From: Caldilineae bacterium
GTDB lineage: Bacteria; Chloroflexota; Anaerolineae; JAAEKA01
DNA: 64,000 nucleotides
Direction of reading: 5' to 3'
Assembly: GCA_020634555.1 (NCBI GenBank)
Contig: JACKBK010000001.1
Coordinates: 124,001 to 188,000 of the forward strand
A model generated the notes under the pieces. It did not search any database. It was not told the DNA's origin and was given only the letters and a program-made list of their open reading frames with translations. The position numbers were made by a program, and so were the translations under genes. The first letter of the stretch is position 1. Each line of letters begins with the position of its first letter. Positions 23,155 through 31,970 of the stretch are shown here, piece by piece.

Positions 23155-26130
23155 ATGCCTTCCAACTTGTATACCATCGCTTCTGATTCGACCCGCGCGC
23201 TCCACGCTGACCTGCGACGCGCGGGTGTGCGGGACGTCCGTTTCGACGCCGCCAGCCGCGTCCTTTACAGCACGGACGCCAGCCTCTACCAGATCGAGCC
23301 GATCGGGGTCGTGATTCCGCGCGACGCCGAGGAAATCATCGCCACCATCACCACCTGTGCCAGCCATGGTGTACCGGTTCTGCCGCGCGGCGGAGGCACC
23401 AGCCTGGCCGGCCAGACGGTGGGCCGGGCGGTAGTATTGGACACCTCACGCCATCTGAACCAGGTTCTGGAGATCAACGCGGCGGAACAGTGGATTCGCT
23501 GCCAGCCCGGTCTGGTGCTGGATCGACTCAATGCAGCCGCGCGCCCGTTTGGCCTGATGTTGGGGCCTGATCCGGCCAGCGGCAGCCGGGCGACGATCGG
23601 CGGCACTGTGGGAAATAACGGCACCGGCGCGCACTCGATCCTCTACGGCATGATCGCCGACAACGTGCTGGCCGTGCGAACTGTGCTCAACGACGGCAGC
23701 CAGGCGACCTTCGATGACCGCTTCAGCGAGACAGCCGCGACGCAAAGCGCGCGCACGGCATCCATTGCAGCCGGTTTGGCGGACATTCTCGCCCTGTATG
23801 GTGACGACATCCGGCGCGACTTTCCCAGCCATTGGCGGCGTGCCAGCGGCTACAATCTTGACCGGCTGCTGGACACGTCCGCGCCCAACCCGGCACAGTT
23901 GATAGCCGGTTCTGAGGGCACATTGGCGTTTATGACCGAGGTCACCCTGCGGCTGGTGCCGCGGCCGCCTGGCACGGTCCTGGGCATCGTGCATTTCGAT
24001 GACCTGGTGGCGTCGGCTGAGGCTACACCGGCGATTCTGGAACTACAGCCGTCGGCCGTGGAACTGATGGACCGGATGCTGCTCAATCTGTGCCGTCGCC
24101 AGCCTGAGTTTGCCCGGCGGTTGACCTTCGTGGACGGTGACCCGGCCGGCGTGCTGGCAGTGGAGTTCTACGTCGAGAGCGAGGCCGAGGGACGGGCAAG
24201 GCTCGCTCAGTTGCGGACGCAGTTGGCGCGGCACGGCGTTCACGGCACAGTGGTGGATGTTATGGACCCGGTGGATCAGGCCAATGTCTGGACTGTGCGC
24301 AAGGCTGGACTGAGCCTGTTGCTAAGCAAGCGGGGCGATATCAAGCCGGCCGGTTTCATGGAGGACGTGGCCGTGCCGCCGCAACATCTGGCGGACTACG
24401 TGCGCGGCGTCCAGGGGATGTTTGCCGAGTACGGTGTCGAGGCAGCGTTCTACGCCCACGCCAGCGCTGGCTGCCTGCATATCCGCCCGCTACTGAACCT
24501 GAAGACAGCGCATGACATCGCGGTGATGGATGAGATGCAGGATCGGCTGCTGGCGATGATCCAGCCGGTAGGCGGCGTGCTGAGCGGCGAGCACGGCGAC
24601 GGCATCAAGCTGACACATCTGAACCAGGCGCTGTTTGGGCCGCGGGTGTCGGAGGCGTTTGCTGAGGTCAAATGGCTGTTCGATCCAGGGAACCTGTTCA
24701 ATCCGGGAAAGAAGGTGCCAGAGAAGGAGAGAGAAACCAGGGAAAGGCAGGAAAAGAGGGAAAGCAGCGGAGAGGATACGGCAAAGCATGTAACGGACCC
24801 GACGATATTGCGCTACGGGCCGGGATATCAGACGATTACGTTTACGCCTGTGATGGATTGGTCGGCGGACGGCGGATTTGCCGGCGCGGTGGAGATGTGC
24901 AACGGGTCAGGCGACTGCCGCCGGCTGACCGGCGTGATGTGTCCGTCGTTTCAAGCCACGCGCGAGGAGGAACACAGCACGCGGGGCAGGGCCAATCTGC
25001 TGCGCACCGCGCTTTCCGGCCAACTCGAACAGGACGCTTGGACCAGTGATGCTGTTCACGACGCGCTGGATCTGTGTCTGGGTTGCAAGGCGTGTAAGGT
25101 CGAGTGTCCATCGTCGGTGGACATGGCCAAGATCAAGACGGAGGTGCTGGCGCAGCGCTACGCGCGCCTGGGGACGCCGCTGGCCGCGCGGCTGTTCGGC
25201 CACATTCACACGCTGAACCGGCTGGCCACGCCGCTCGCGCCGCTGGCCAATCTGGCGCTGGCAACGCCGCCAGGCCGCTGGATTGTGCAGCAGGTCACCG
25301 GCCTCGCGCCCCAGCGTACCTTGCCCCCCTTCGCCGCACAGCCGTTCACGGCCTGGTTTGCGAAGCGCCTGCGCGCCTCCGGTGCATCGCACATCGCTCC
25401 ACGTTCTCCGCTCCCCTCGTCCCTCGTCTTCCTCTTCCCCGACACCTTCACCAATCTCAACTATCCGAAGATCGGGATAGCGGCGGTGCGGGTGCTGGAA
25501 GCTGCCGGCTACGAGGTACAGATCGCGCCGCACACGTGCTGTGGGCGACCAATGCTGAGCCAGGGATTGGTGGAGGATGCGCGGCGACAGGCACGCCGTA
25601 ACGTGGCCCAGCTCTACCCGCTGGCCGCGCAGGGATATCCGATTCTGATCTGCGAGCCAAGCTGCGCCAGCGCCTTTCACGAGGAGTACCGCGACCTGCT
25701 GCCCGGCGACGCGCGGGTCGATGTGGTAGCGCAGCACGTCCATCTGATCGACGATTGGCTGGCGGAGCAGATCGCGGCCGGCTTGCAGCTGCCCTTGCGG
25801 CCGCTGGGCCGCCGGGTATTGTTTCACGGGCACTGTCACCAAAAAGCGTCTTCCGGCGTATCCGGATCGCTTGCTACCCTGCGAGCGCTACCGGGCGAGG
25901 CTGTTGAGTTGATCGACGCGGGGTGCTGCGGTATGGCCGGCGCGTTCGGCTATACGGCTGATCATTACGCCGTATCCGAGGCCATCGCACGCGATCGTCT
26001 GGTTCCAGCCATCGAGGCCGCACCCGACGCGCTGATCTGCGCTGACGGCGCCAGTTGCCGCCAACAGATCGAACACTTCACCGGACGACCCGCGTTGCAC
26101 GCGGTAGAGGTGTTAGCAGCTGCGCTGTAA
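23155..26130 (+). CDS. FAD-linked oxidase / Fe-S oxidoreductase fusion (D-lactate or 2-hydroxyacid dehydrogenase type)
   Basis: The 991-residue protein joins a GlcD-type FAD oxidase (~1-550: PRGGGTSLAGQTVG, GPDPASGSRATIGGTVGNN, SGEHGDGI) to a GlpC-like half. The second half has cysteines in CNGSGDCRRLTGVMCPS and CLGCKACKVECPSSV for [4Fe-4S] binding, and two CCG-type motifs (HTCCGRP, DAGCCGMAG). Family members such as YdiJ oxidise D-lactate or D-2-hydroxyglutarate and pass electrons on. Between the halves (~residues 520-550) is a strongly charged E/K/R linker encoded by a purine-rich run near 24715-24780. The ATG at 23155 is preferred; longer frames overlap the Nudix gene. Confidence 0.93.
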   Translation: MPSNLYTIASDSTRALHADLRRAGVRDVRFDAASRVLYSTDASLYQIEPIGVVIPRDAEEIIATITTCASHGVPVLPRGGGTSLAGQTVGRAVVLDTSRHLNQVLEINAAEQWIRCQPGLVLDRLNAAARPFGLMLGPDPASGSRATIGGTVGNNGTGAHSILYGMIADNVLAVRTVLNDGSQATFDDRFSETAATQSARTASIAAGLADILALYGDDIRRDFPSHWRRASGYNLDRLLDTSAPNPAQLIAGSEGTLAFMTEVTLRLVPRPPGTVLGIVHFDDLVASAEATPAILELQPSAVELMDRMLLNLCRRQPEFARRLTFVDGDPAGVLAVEFYVESEAEGRARLAQLRTQLARHGVHGTVVDVMDPVDQANVWTVRKAGLSLLLSKRGDIKPAGFMEDVAVPPQHLADYVRGVQGMFAEYGVEAAFYAHASAGCLHIRPLLNLKTAHDIAVMDEMQDRLLAMIQPVGGVLSGEHGDGIKLTHLNQALFGPRVSEAFAEVKWLFDPGNLFNPGKKVPEKERETRERQEKRESSGEDTAKHVTDPTILRYGPGYQTITFTPVMDWSADGGFAGAVEMCNGSGDCRRLTGVMCPSFQATREEEHSTRGRANLLRTALSGQLEQDAWTSDAVHDALDLCLGCKACKVECPSSVDMAKIKTEVLAQRYARLGTPLAARLFGHIHTLNRLATPLAPLANLALATPPGRWIVQQVTGLAPQRTLPPFAAQPFTAWFAKRLRASGASHIAPRSPLPSSLVFLFPDTFTNLNYPKIGIAAVRVLEAAGYEVQIAPHTCCGRPMLSQGLVEDARRQARRNVAQLYPLAAQGYPILICEPSCASAFHEEYRDLLPGDARVDVVAQHVHLIDDWLAEQIAAGLQLPLRPLGRRVLFHGHCHQKASSGVSGSLATLRALPGEAVELIDAGCCGMAGAFGYTADHYAVSEAIARDRLVPAIEAAPDALICADGASCRQQIEHFTGRPALHAVEVLAAAL

Positions 26131-26142
26131 ACGCTCTCAGAG

Positions 26143-26196
26143 CTGTGGCCGGCCTCCAACCGAGCCGCTGGTGGCTTGGTCGGAGACCGGCCACAG
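26143..26196. repeat. 54-bp near-perfect palindrome of the GGCCGGTCTCC family
   Basis: CTGTGGCCGGCCTCCAACCG at the left pairs with CGGAGACCGGCCACAG at the right across a 6-nt loop. Each arm (24 nt) contains the 22-bp repeat also found at 7727 and 33220. Confidence 0.7.
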
Positions 26197-26230
26197 CGAG
26201 CCACGGCTTTGTGCGACGATACCCTCCGTA

Positions 26231-26270
26231 GATCAAAAAAAGGGCTCCTTCAGGAGCCCTTTTTTTGATC
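26231..26270. terminator. Perfect bidirectional terminator
   Basis: GATCAAAAAAAGGGCTCC and its exact complement form an 18-bp stem around TTCA. The A7/T7 tracts make it a textbook Rho-independent terminator for both the dehydrogenase gene and the converging decaheme cytochrome gene. Confidence 0.95.
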
Positions 26271-26305
26271 TAACTGGTGCGCCGAGGCGCACCCAGGATT
26301 CTTGA

Positions 26306-28660
26306 CTACTGCTGGAAGTTCGCCATCACTTCATCGATCGTTGCCATGAGTGTGGCGGTGGGATCATCTCCGGCTTCGATCAGATATCCACCTTGCATGG
26401 TGTGCTGATTGAGGGAGAGAAGTTCACCGGCCGCATCTTCCTTGATCAGGTCAGCCCGGTGGCAGCCACCGCAAGCTCGCGAAGCCGGGCCGGTAACGTA
26501 GCTCGGTATAGCGCCGATGTTCCTGTCCATGGTTGTCACTTCGTCGGCCGCCGAGAGCAAGCCAGGCAGTGACATGGACTGGTCGGGAACATTGTACGTG
26601 CCCGGTTCGTGGCAGGACTCGCAGTCTGTGATGCCGTGGGTGGGATACGGGAACTCAACGTGATGCTCGTAGTGCATGGCCTGCACCGGATCGCTGAAGT
26701 CGATGTCGCCGATATCGAATGCCTGGAACGAGTGGATCGCGTGGACATACGAGTCAATCGACCGCGACTCCATCTCCAGATGTGAGCCACCGCTCTTTGT
26801 GATGTGGCACATCCGGCAGACGACGATGTTCCCGCCTCTGTCTGGCGAGTGGAAGGTTGTTGCCAGTGCGTCGTGGCAGTTGTTGCAGCCATCCACCACC
26901 TTGGCGATTGGAGCGTAGAAGTCGTCGGCAAAGTCATTGGCGCCGAGATCAAAGGTTCGCGACGGTGCGTTGAGCGCGACCTGCACGCCATCGGCATTTA
27001 CCAGTTCAGGCATGACAGCAATTTCCACTCGCTTGACTGTGTTGTCCGCGATCATGTCAGCCCACTCTGACAGGTCTGCTGTAACTTCCCAACTGCCGTC
27101 TTCCGCCAATGTTGTGGTGAAGCGCGGATGCTCTTCACCGACAACATATTCCAGAGTCCTCTGGTCCTGATTGTCGATGGTGCCGTCGCCGTTGTCGTCA
27201 AAGAGCCTCTCGTGCGGCCCGATGATGAAGTCTTTGGTGTCGTAGCCATACAGACCGACCATGACGGTTGGTGTGATGGTTGTTGTGTCCAGCCCCTCAA
27301 TGCCGGGAGCCTGAACAGCGCTCAATGCGATGGTGAGATCGGTTCCGTCCAGAGATGCGGCATCAACCGTAACGGTGACGGCGTCAGAGTACTTCAGACC
27401 ATCGGCGGTGTAGATCGCTTTGTCGTATCCGGTGTGGATCTGGCGGAAAGTTGGAGCCAGGCTTCCCTCGGCATGGCAACTGATGCAGTCTACCGTGTTC
27501 AAGTCCATTGAGCCGTGGATATCCGCGGGAATGATGGTCTCCAGCGCCAACTCGGCAGTGCCATACTCCTCGGAACCGGTCGCCGGATGGCAGCTCTTGC
27601 AGGTACTTACCGTGAAGTTGGTGTCCGCCAGGATGGTATCCAGCTTGCCTTCGTGGCACGTGGCGCAGTTTGCCATGGACTGGGGATAGGGGAACTCCAT
27701 GGCGTGCGACATATGCACGTCGTTCATCAGCGTCGTAGGATAAGCGTACTGCTCCATCTGCTCGGGCGTTAGTTCGACCTCGCCGGCCAGATAGGCAGCC
27801 GCGAGCGCCGGATCATCGACCAGAAGCTGCCATTCGTAGTGACCGCCTTCGCCGTTATCCAGGTGGCATGCCTTGCAGGTATAGAAGTCCGTTGCCGGAT
27901 CTTTGCCTACCTGGGCATAGATGTAGCCATGCTTGAGATACGGATCGGTGTGGCACTTGACGCAGCCGTCGTTGTTGGCAGAGGAAACATAGTCAACGCC
28001 ACCACCGGTTTCCAGCAACGCTGCAAACGGGTATTTGTTGAGGGCGACGCGGGCCGGAAGCGATCCAACCGTCTCATCCCTGCCGTACAAGACGACAATA
28101 CCAGGCACGTCAGTGTAATCAACAGTTCCGGTCAGGACACTCGTGTTTCCGCCATTGCCGTCGTAGGTCATATCTCCTTTCAGAGACAGTCTCTCGATAG
28201 CAGGATCAAACTGGAACTTCCCGTCGGCATACGGCGAATAGTAGATGCCCAGTGAATCTGCTTCCCGGGCATCGAAGGGAGCGCCATCCTTGGTCATGTT
28301 GAAGGTTATCGTGGTCGTATCCGGACCAGAAAACGAGTATTCCAGATCGGTAACCTGAATGACGCCGTCCTGATACAGCTCGTCGTAGCCGGCCTGATGG
28401 TCAGTGCCGGCTTCTTTATGACATACCGAACAGGACTCAAGCTGGATAGGGTTGGCTACCATGGTAGTAGCGCCGTCAGTACCGTCAGTACCCGCAGGGC
28501 CGGCAGGGCCGGCGGGTCCAGTAGGACCGGCGGGGCCAGCAGGACCGGCAGGGCCGGCGGGACCGGCAGGACCCGCCGTTCCTGAGCAGCCTGCAATCAT
28601 GACTGCGGCCAGCAGCAGAACTGCGAAGACCGACAGTCCAAGAATCATCTTTCTGTGCAT
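26306..28660 (-). CDS. OmcA/MtrC-family decaheme lipoprotein with collagen-like stalk
   Basis: The 784-residue protein has a lipoprotein signal (LLLAAVMIAGC). About 12 Gly-X-Y triplets follow at once (mostly GPA, ending GTDGTDG), then a domain with ten CXXCH motifs (CSVCH, CVKCH, CKACH, CATCH, CKSCH, CISCH, CNNCH, CRMCH, CESCH, CGGCH). Beta-rich segments lie between the two groups of five hemes. The order and spacing, for example FPYPQSMANCATCHEG and FPYPTHGITDCESCHEPG, match OmcA/MtrC decaheme cytochromes, which exchange electrons with acceptors outside the cell. AGGAGG precedes the ATG at 28660. No MtrA or MtrB genes are in the window. It is divergent from kinase system 2. Confidence 0.94.
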   Translation of the reverse strand: MHRKMILGLSVFAVLLLAAVMIAGCSGTAGPAGPAGPAGPAGPAGPTGPAGPAGPAGTDGTDGATTMVANPIQLESCSVCHKEAGTDHQAGYDELYQDGVIQVTDLEYSFSGPDTTTITFNMTKDGAPFDAREADSLGIYYSPYADGKFQFDPAIERLSLKGDMTYDGNGGNTSVLTGTVDYTDVPGIVVLYGRDETVGSLPARVALNKYPFAALLETGGGVDYVSSANNDGCVKCHTDPYLKHGYIYAQVGKDPATDFYTCKACHLDNGEGGHYEWQLLVDDPALAAAYLAGEVELTPEQMEQYAYPTTLMNDVHMSHAMEFPYPQSMANCATCHEGKLDTILADTNFTVSTCKSCHPATGSEEYGTAELALETIIPADIHGSMDLNTVDCISCHAEGSLAPTFRQIHTGYDKAIYTADGLKYSDAVTVTVDAASLDGTDLTIALSAVQAPGIEGLDTTTITPTVMVGLYGYDTKDFIIGPHERLFDDNGDGTIDNQDQRTLEYVVGEEHPRFTTTLAEDGSWEVTADLSEWADMIADNTVKRVEIAVMPELVNADGVQVALNAPSRTFDLGANDFADDFYAPIAKVVDGCNNCHDALATTFHSPDRGGNIVVCRMCHITKSGGSHLEMESRSIDSYVHAIHSFQAFDIGDIDFSDPVQAMHYEHHVEFPYPTHGITDCESCHEPGTYNVPDQSMSLPGLLSAADEVTTMDRNIGAIPSYVTGPASRACGGCHRADLIKEDAAGELLSLNQHTMQGGYLIEAGDDPTATLMATIDEVMANFQQ

Positions 28661-29063
28661 GAGACTTCCTCCTTGCTCCTTTGCAAGTAGCTTCTGCGAA
28701 CCAGCAGAAACGTGTGGGTGGTGTTTCCACGAAAGGGAAACCGGTTTGAATAAACAGATCAAGATGGGACGTCTTGAGCCTGTTATCCACAATGCGACAA
28801 ATCTGCGACAGGGGACAGGGGTTATCTACACTTATGCAATAGGGGATCAATCACTATCAGGATCGTTCAGTAAGGGAGGTATCCAGCAATGTGAATTATA
28901 ACACAGTTCCTCCCCCGCGTCCAGTGCAATATCGCGCAAGTCGTGAACACCAACAATTTCCGACTTGCAGTTGTGGCCAGAAACCAAACAACATATTCGT
29001 TGGACCCTTTTCATGACGCCCATCATACACTTCCGCCTTAACCTGTGATAGCATGGACTTGCT
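28661..29063. other. Gene-free divergent region between decaheme cytochrome and kinase system 2
   Basis: No coding signal is visible in these 403 bases. They hold the decaheme promoter (28895-28923), an untranslated leader of about 230 nt, and two DnaA-box-like nonamers (TTATCCACA at 28783, TTATCTACA at 28822). I see no GGGG-N6-CCC site and no clear hairpin. Confidence 0.6.
28895..28923 (-). promoter_or_regulatory. Probable promoter of the decaheme cytochrome
   Basis: On the minus strand TGGACG (28918-28923), a 17-bp spacer and a perfect TATAAT (28895-28900) are present. Transcription would begin near 28888, leaving a long leader before the ATG at 28660. Confidence 0.6.
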
Positions 29064-31196
29064 ATGAATCCTATCTCGGCGTTTTTCGTGCGCAACATTA
29101 TCGCCGTCTTCTTTTTCTACGGGCTGGCGTTCTTTGCTATGGGATTGGCGCTGTTGCTGGCCAGCCGCCGTACTTCCGAGTTCACCTTTGCGCGCGCGAT
29201 AATTCCGCTGGCTCTGTTCGGCATTCTCCACGGACTGCATGAATGGGTCGAGATGTACCAGAAGATTGCGACTCTCAGCGGCGGCTATGTGCCGACGGCG
29301 GCGCACGAGGTGCTACGACTGGCAATGCTGGTGGCGTCGTTCGCCATGCTCGCCGCGTTCGGATTCACGTTGATCAACCGGGCCAATCGGAAGTGGTCGC
29401 GCATCTGGCTGCCCGTAGCCGCAATGATTGGAATTTGGCTGGTGGTCGTCGCGGCCGCAGCGCTGGTGACGCGGGCTACCACCGGCCAGATCGTGGCACA
29501 GGCCGACGTCCTATCGCGCTACACCCTGGGCATTCCCGCGGCGGTGTTGGGCGCCTGGGCGTTGATGACCCAGCAGCGGACCTTCCGTGAGCACCAAATG
29601 CCCCAATTCGGCCGCGACCTGATCTGGGCCACGACAGCGCTCTTGCTCTACGGCGTAATCGGCCAGATCTTCGTCCGCAAGACCGAGCTCTTTCCGTCAA
29701 CCGTTATCAACAGCGAACTGTTCCTCCAGTGGTTTGGTTTGCCGGTTCAGCTTTTCCGCGGCGTCATAGCAGCCATGCTGGCGGTCTTCATGATCCGCGC
29801 CCTGAACGCATTCGACATCGAGAACGAGCGTCGCCTGGATGCAGCCAACCAGGCCCGGCTGGATGCCCAGGCTAACATGTTGGAGACGGAGCGGCGCATC
29901 AGCCGCGAGCGCCAGCGGCTGAACGCGGAGCTGCGCCAAACGGCCCGCGAGCTTGGCTTGCTGCTGGAGCTTTCCAACCTGTTGGTCCGTCCGCTGGCGC
30001 TGCAAGACCGGCTGGACGGCGTCTTGCAGCGGCTGCTGCACACCATGGCCTTTGCCGATGCCGGGCTGATCCTGTTGCGCGCCCACAACAGCGGCGAGAT
30101 CGGCGTACAGGCAGCCAACGGGTTCACTGCGCCCCAGGACACGCAAGGGACGTCTCATGACAGCACGCGACGCGACGAGGCCGAGGCGTTAGGCCGCCGC
30201 TGTGCGACTCTGGGGTCCGCGCTTTGTCTGCACGCCGACGGCGAAATCCTGGAAGTTGCCTTGCAACAGGCGGTCGAGGACACCCCATGCCAGCGCCACC
30301 CCAGCCCCATCGTGGTTGCCGCCGTGCCGTTGGTCAGCCGCTCCCAGGTGATCGGCAGCCTGGTTCTGGCGCAGCCGGCCGGCGACCAGGGGCGCATGTC
30401 CCTCGAAGACATTGAGCTGTTGTTGGCTGTGGCGCAGCAGCTTGGCCTATCGATCGACAACGCCCGGTTGACAGAGGACGCCCAGGCGCGCGAGCGGGTG
30501 TTGGCCGACCTGCTGCATCAGGTCGTGGAGGCGCAGGAGGCAGAGCGGCAGCGCATCGCGCGCGAGCTCCACGACGCCACGGGCCAGGCCCTGACTGCCA
30601 TGGCGCTGGGACTGCGCGGCATGGAGACGCAACTGGAACGCGGAACGCCAGACAACGCATTGCTGACATCGCAGGTGCGCGAGATCAAGGGCTTCAGCAC
30701 CCACGCGCTGGGCGAACTGCGCCAGATCATCGCTGACCTGCGCCCGCCGATTCTGGACGATATGGGACTGGCCGCGGCCCTGAAGTGGTATGTTCAGGGG
30801 TTCGAGGGGCGGCGCGGCGTTCGTGGCGTCTTCATTCTCGACGGTGAACCGCTACGCCTGCCGTCGGAGTTCGAAACCGTGCTCTTTCGCATTGCCCAGG
30901 AGTCGCTGACCAATGTTGCCAAGCACGCCGCCGCTTCGACGGTGACGGTCATGCTGCGCTTTGCACCCGGGACTGTCTGCTTGCTGGTTGAGGATGATGG
31001 GCAGGGTTTCGATACTCACGGCAGTAGATTCGGCGGCTGGGGTTTGCTGGGAATGCAGGAACGGGCATCGCTGTTGGGCGGCCAGTGCGTGATCGACTCG
31101 ACGCCGAAGGTGGGAACGCGGGTTTGGACCACCGCTCCCCTCCCGGCACCTATGTTGGAGATGGACAATGACACCAGTGAAACTGTTGTTGGTTGA
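29064..31196 (+). CDS. Membrane sensor histidine kinase with GAF domain (system 2)
   Basis: The 710-residue kinase opens with the same ~240-residue membrane domain as the kinase at 2470-3879, including HGLHEW near residue 60. A coiled-coil linker follows, then a GAF-like domain (~300-460), HisKA_3 with the phosphoacceptor His in RQRIARELHDATGQ (~500), and HATPase_c with DDGQGFD and GWGLLGMQERA. It overlaps its response regulator by 29 bp. It is divergent from the OmcA/MtrC-like gene and upstream of the second octaheme unit, so respiratory or redox sensing is likely. The ligand of the GAF domain is unknown. Confidence 0.92.
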   Translation: MNPISAFFVRNIIAVFFFYGLAFFAMGLALLLASRRTSEFTFARAIIPLALFGILHGLHEWVEMYQKIATLSGGYVPTAAHEVLRLAMLVASFAMLAAFGFTLINRANRKWSRIWLPVAAMIGIWLVVVAAAALVTRATTGQIVAQADVLSRYTLGIPAAVLGAWALMTQQRTFREHQMPQFGRDLIWATTALLLYGVIGQIFVRKTELFPSTVINSELFLQWFGLPVQLFRGVIAAMLAVFMIRALNAFDIENERRLDAANQARLDAQANMLETERRISRERQRLNAELRQTARELGLLLELSNLLVRPLALQDRLDGVLQRLLHTMAFADAGLILLRAHNSGEIGVQAANGFTAPQDTQGTSHDSTRRDEAEALGRRCATLGSALCLHADGEILEVALQQAVEDTPCQRHPSPIVVAAVPLVSRSQVIGSLVLAQPAGDQGRMSLEDIELLLAVAQQLGLSIDNARLTEDAQARERVLADLLHQVVEAQEAERQRIARELHDATGQALTAMALGLRGMETQLERGTPDNALLTSQVREIKGFSTHALGELRQIIADLRPPILDDMGLAAALKWYVQGFEGRRGVRGVFILDGEPLRLPSEFETVLFRIAQESLTNVAKHAAASTVTVMLRFAPGTVCLLVEDDGQGFDTHGSRFGGWGLLGMQERASLLGGQCVIDSTPKVGTRVWTTAPLPAPMLEMDNDTSETVVG

Positions 31197-31830
31197 CGAC
31201 CATGAGATCGTGCGCGCCGGGCTGCGTATGCTGTTCAGCGCCGAGCCGGATGTGCGCATCGTCGGCGAGGCTACCAGCGGCCGCGAGGCCATCGAGCAAG
31301 TCAGACGGCTAGCGCCTGACGTCGTGCTGATGGATGTGGCAATGCCCGATATGAACGGAATCGAGGCAACGCGGCGGATCAAGGAAACCTTCCCGCAGGT
31401 CGCGGTGCTGGCGCTGACAATGCACGAGGACGAGGAGTATTTCTTCGAGATGCTCAGCGCTGGCGCATCCGGCTACGTGCCGAAGCGGGCCGCGCCGGAT
31501 GACCTGCTGTCCGCCATCCGCGTGGTGAACCAGGACGAGGTGTTTATCTATCCCAGCATGGCCAGGCTGCTGGTGAAGGACTTCCTGAGGCGCGCTGAGG
31601 AGACGACACCTCCGGACGCGACACTGCTGACGCCGCGCGAGCACGAGGTGCTGGCCTGGATCGCCGATGGCCTGACCAACCGCGAGATCGCCGAGCAACT
31701 GGTGATCAGTGTCAAGACGGTGGATCGCCATCGGGAGAACATCATGCGCAAACTCAACCTGCACAACCGGGTAGAGTTGGTGCGCTACGCTATCGAGAAG
31801 GGGTTGATCCCGGTGGACAGTGGACAGTAA
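31168..31830 (+). CDS. NarL/FixJ-family response regulator (system 2)
   Basis: The 220-residue regulator has a receiver domain with D10-D11 and the phosphoacceptor in VVLMDVAMPD (D~55). Its LuxR-type helix-turn-helix has LTPREHEVLAWIADGLTNREIAEQLVISVKTVDRH. It begins inside the kinase gene, so the pair is translationally coupled. Ninety bp after its stop is a GGGG-N6-CCC site with a correctly spaced -10 in front of the octaheme unit. It is the best candidate to bind that site here and at 10424-10524. Confidence 0.93.
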   Translation: MTPVKLLLVDDHEIVRAGLRMLFSAEPDVRIVGEATSGREAIEQVRRLAPDVVLMDVAMPDMNGIEATRRIKETFPQVAVLALTMHEDEEYFFEMLSAGASGYVPKRAAPDDLLSAIRVVNQDEVFIYPSMARLLVKDFLRRAEETTPPDATLLTPREHEVLAWIADGLTNREIAEQLVISVKTVDRHRENIMRKLNLHNRVELVRYAIEKGLIPVDSGQ

Positions 31831-31920
31831 CCGGCGATCGGCACGGCCGTTTGGAGCGCGTTTCGAGACCGAAACACTGCCTGTCTACCGGCACGTGCCG
31901 GCGGGTGGTAGGGCAAAGAT

Positions 31921-31964
31921 GGGGTAATTACCCGATTGAATCTGAGGGCTGACCATGATATGCT
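31921..31964 (+). promoter_or_regulatory. Operator plus extended -10 promoter of octaheme unit 2
   Basis: GGGGTAATTACCC (31921-31933) is followed after 25 bp by TATGCT (31959-31964), preceded by TG as an extended -10. There is no -35 box; the operator sits about where one would be, as for an activator-dependent promoter. The predicted start coincides with the ATG at 31971, so the mRNA may be leaderless. Confidence 0.6.
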
Positions 31965-31970
31965 GGAACT

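Noticed and set aside
28783..28830. Two DnaA-box-like nonamers (TTATCCACA, TTATCTACA) in the decaheme/kinase spacer suggested an origin of replication.
   Set aside because: Only two boxes, no AT-rich unwinding region, and no dnaA, dnaN or gyr genes nearby. A chance occurrence or a minor regulatory role is more likely.
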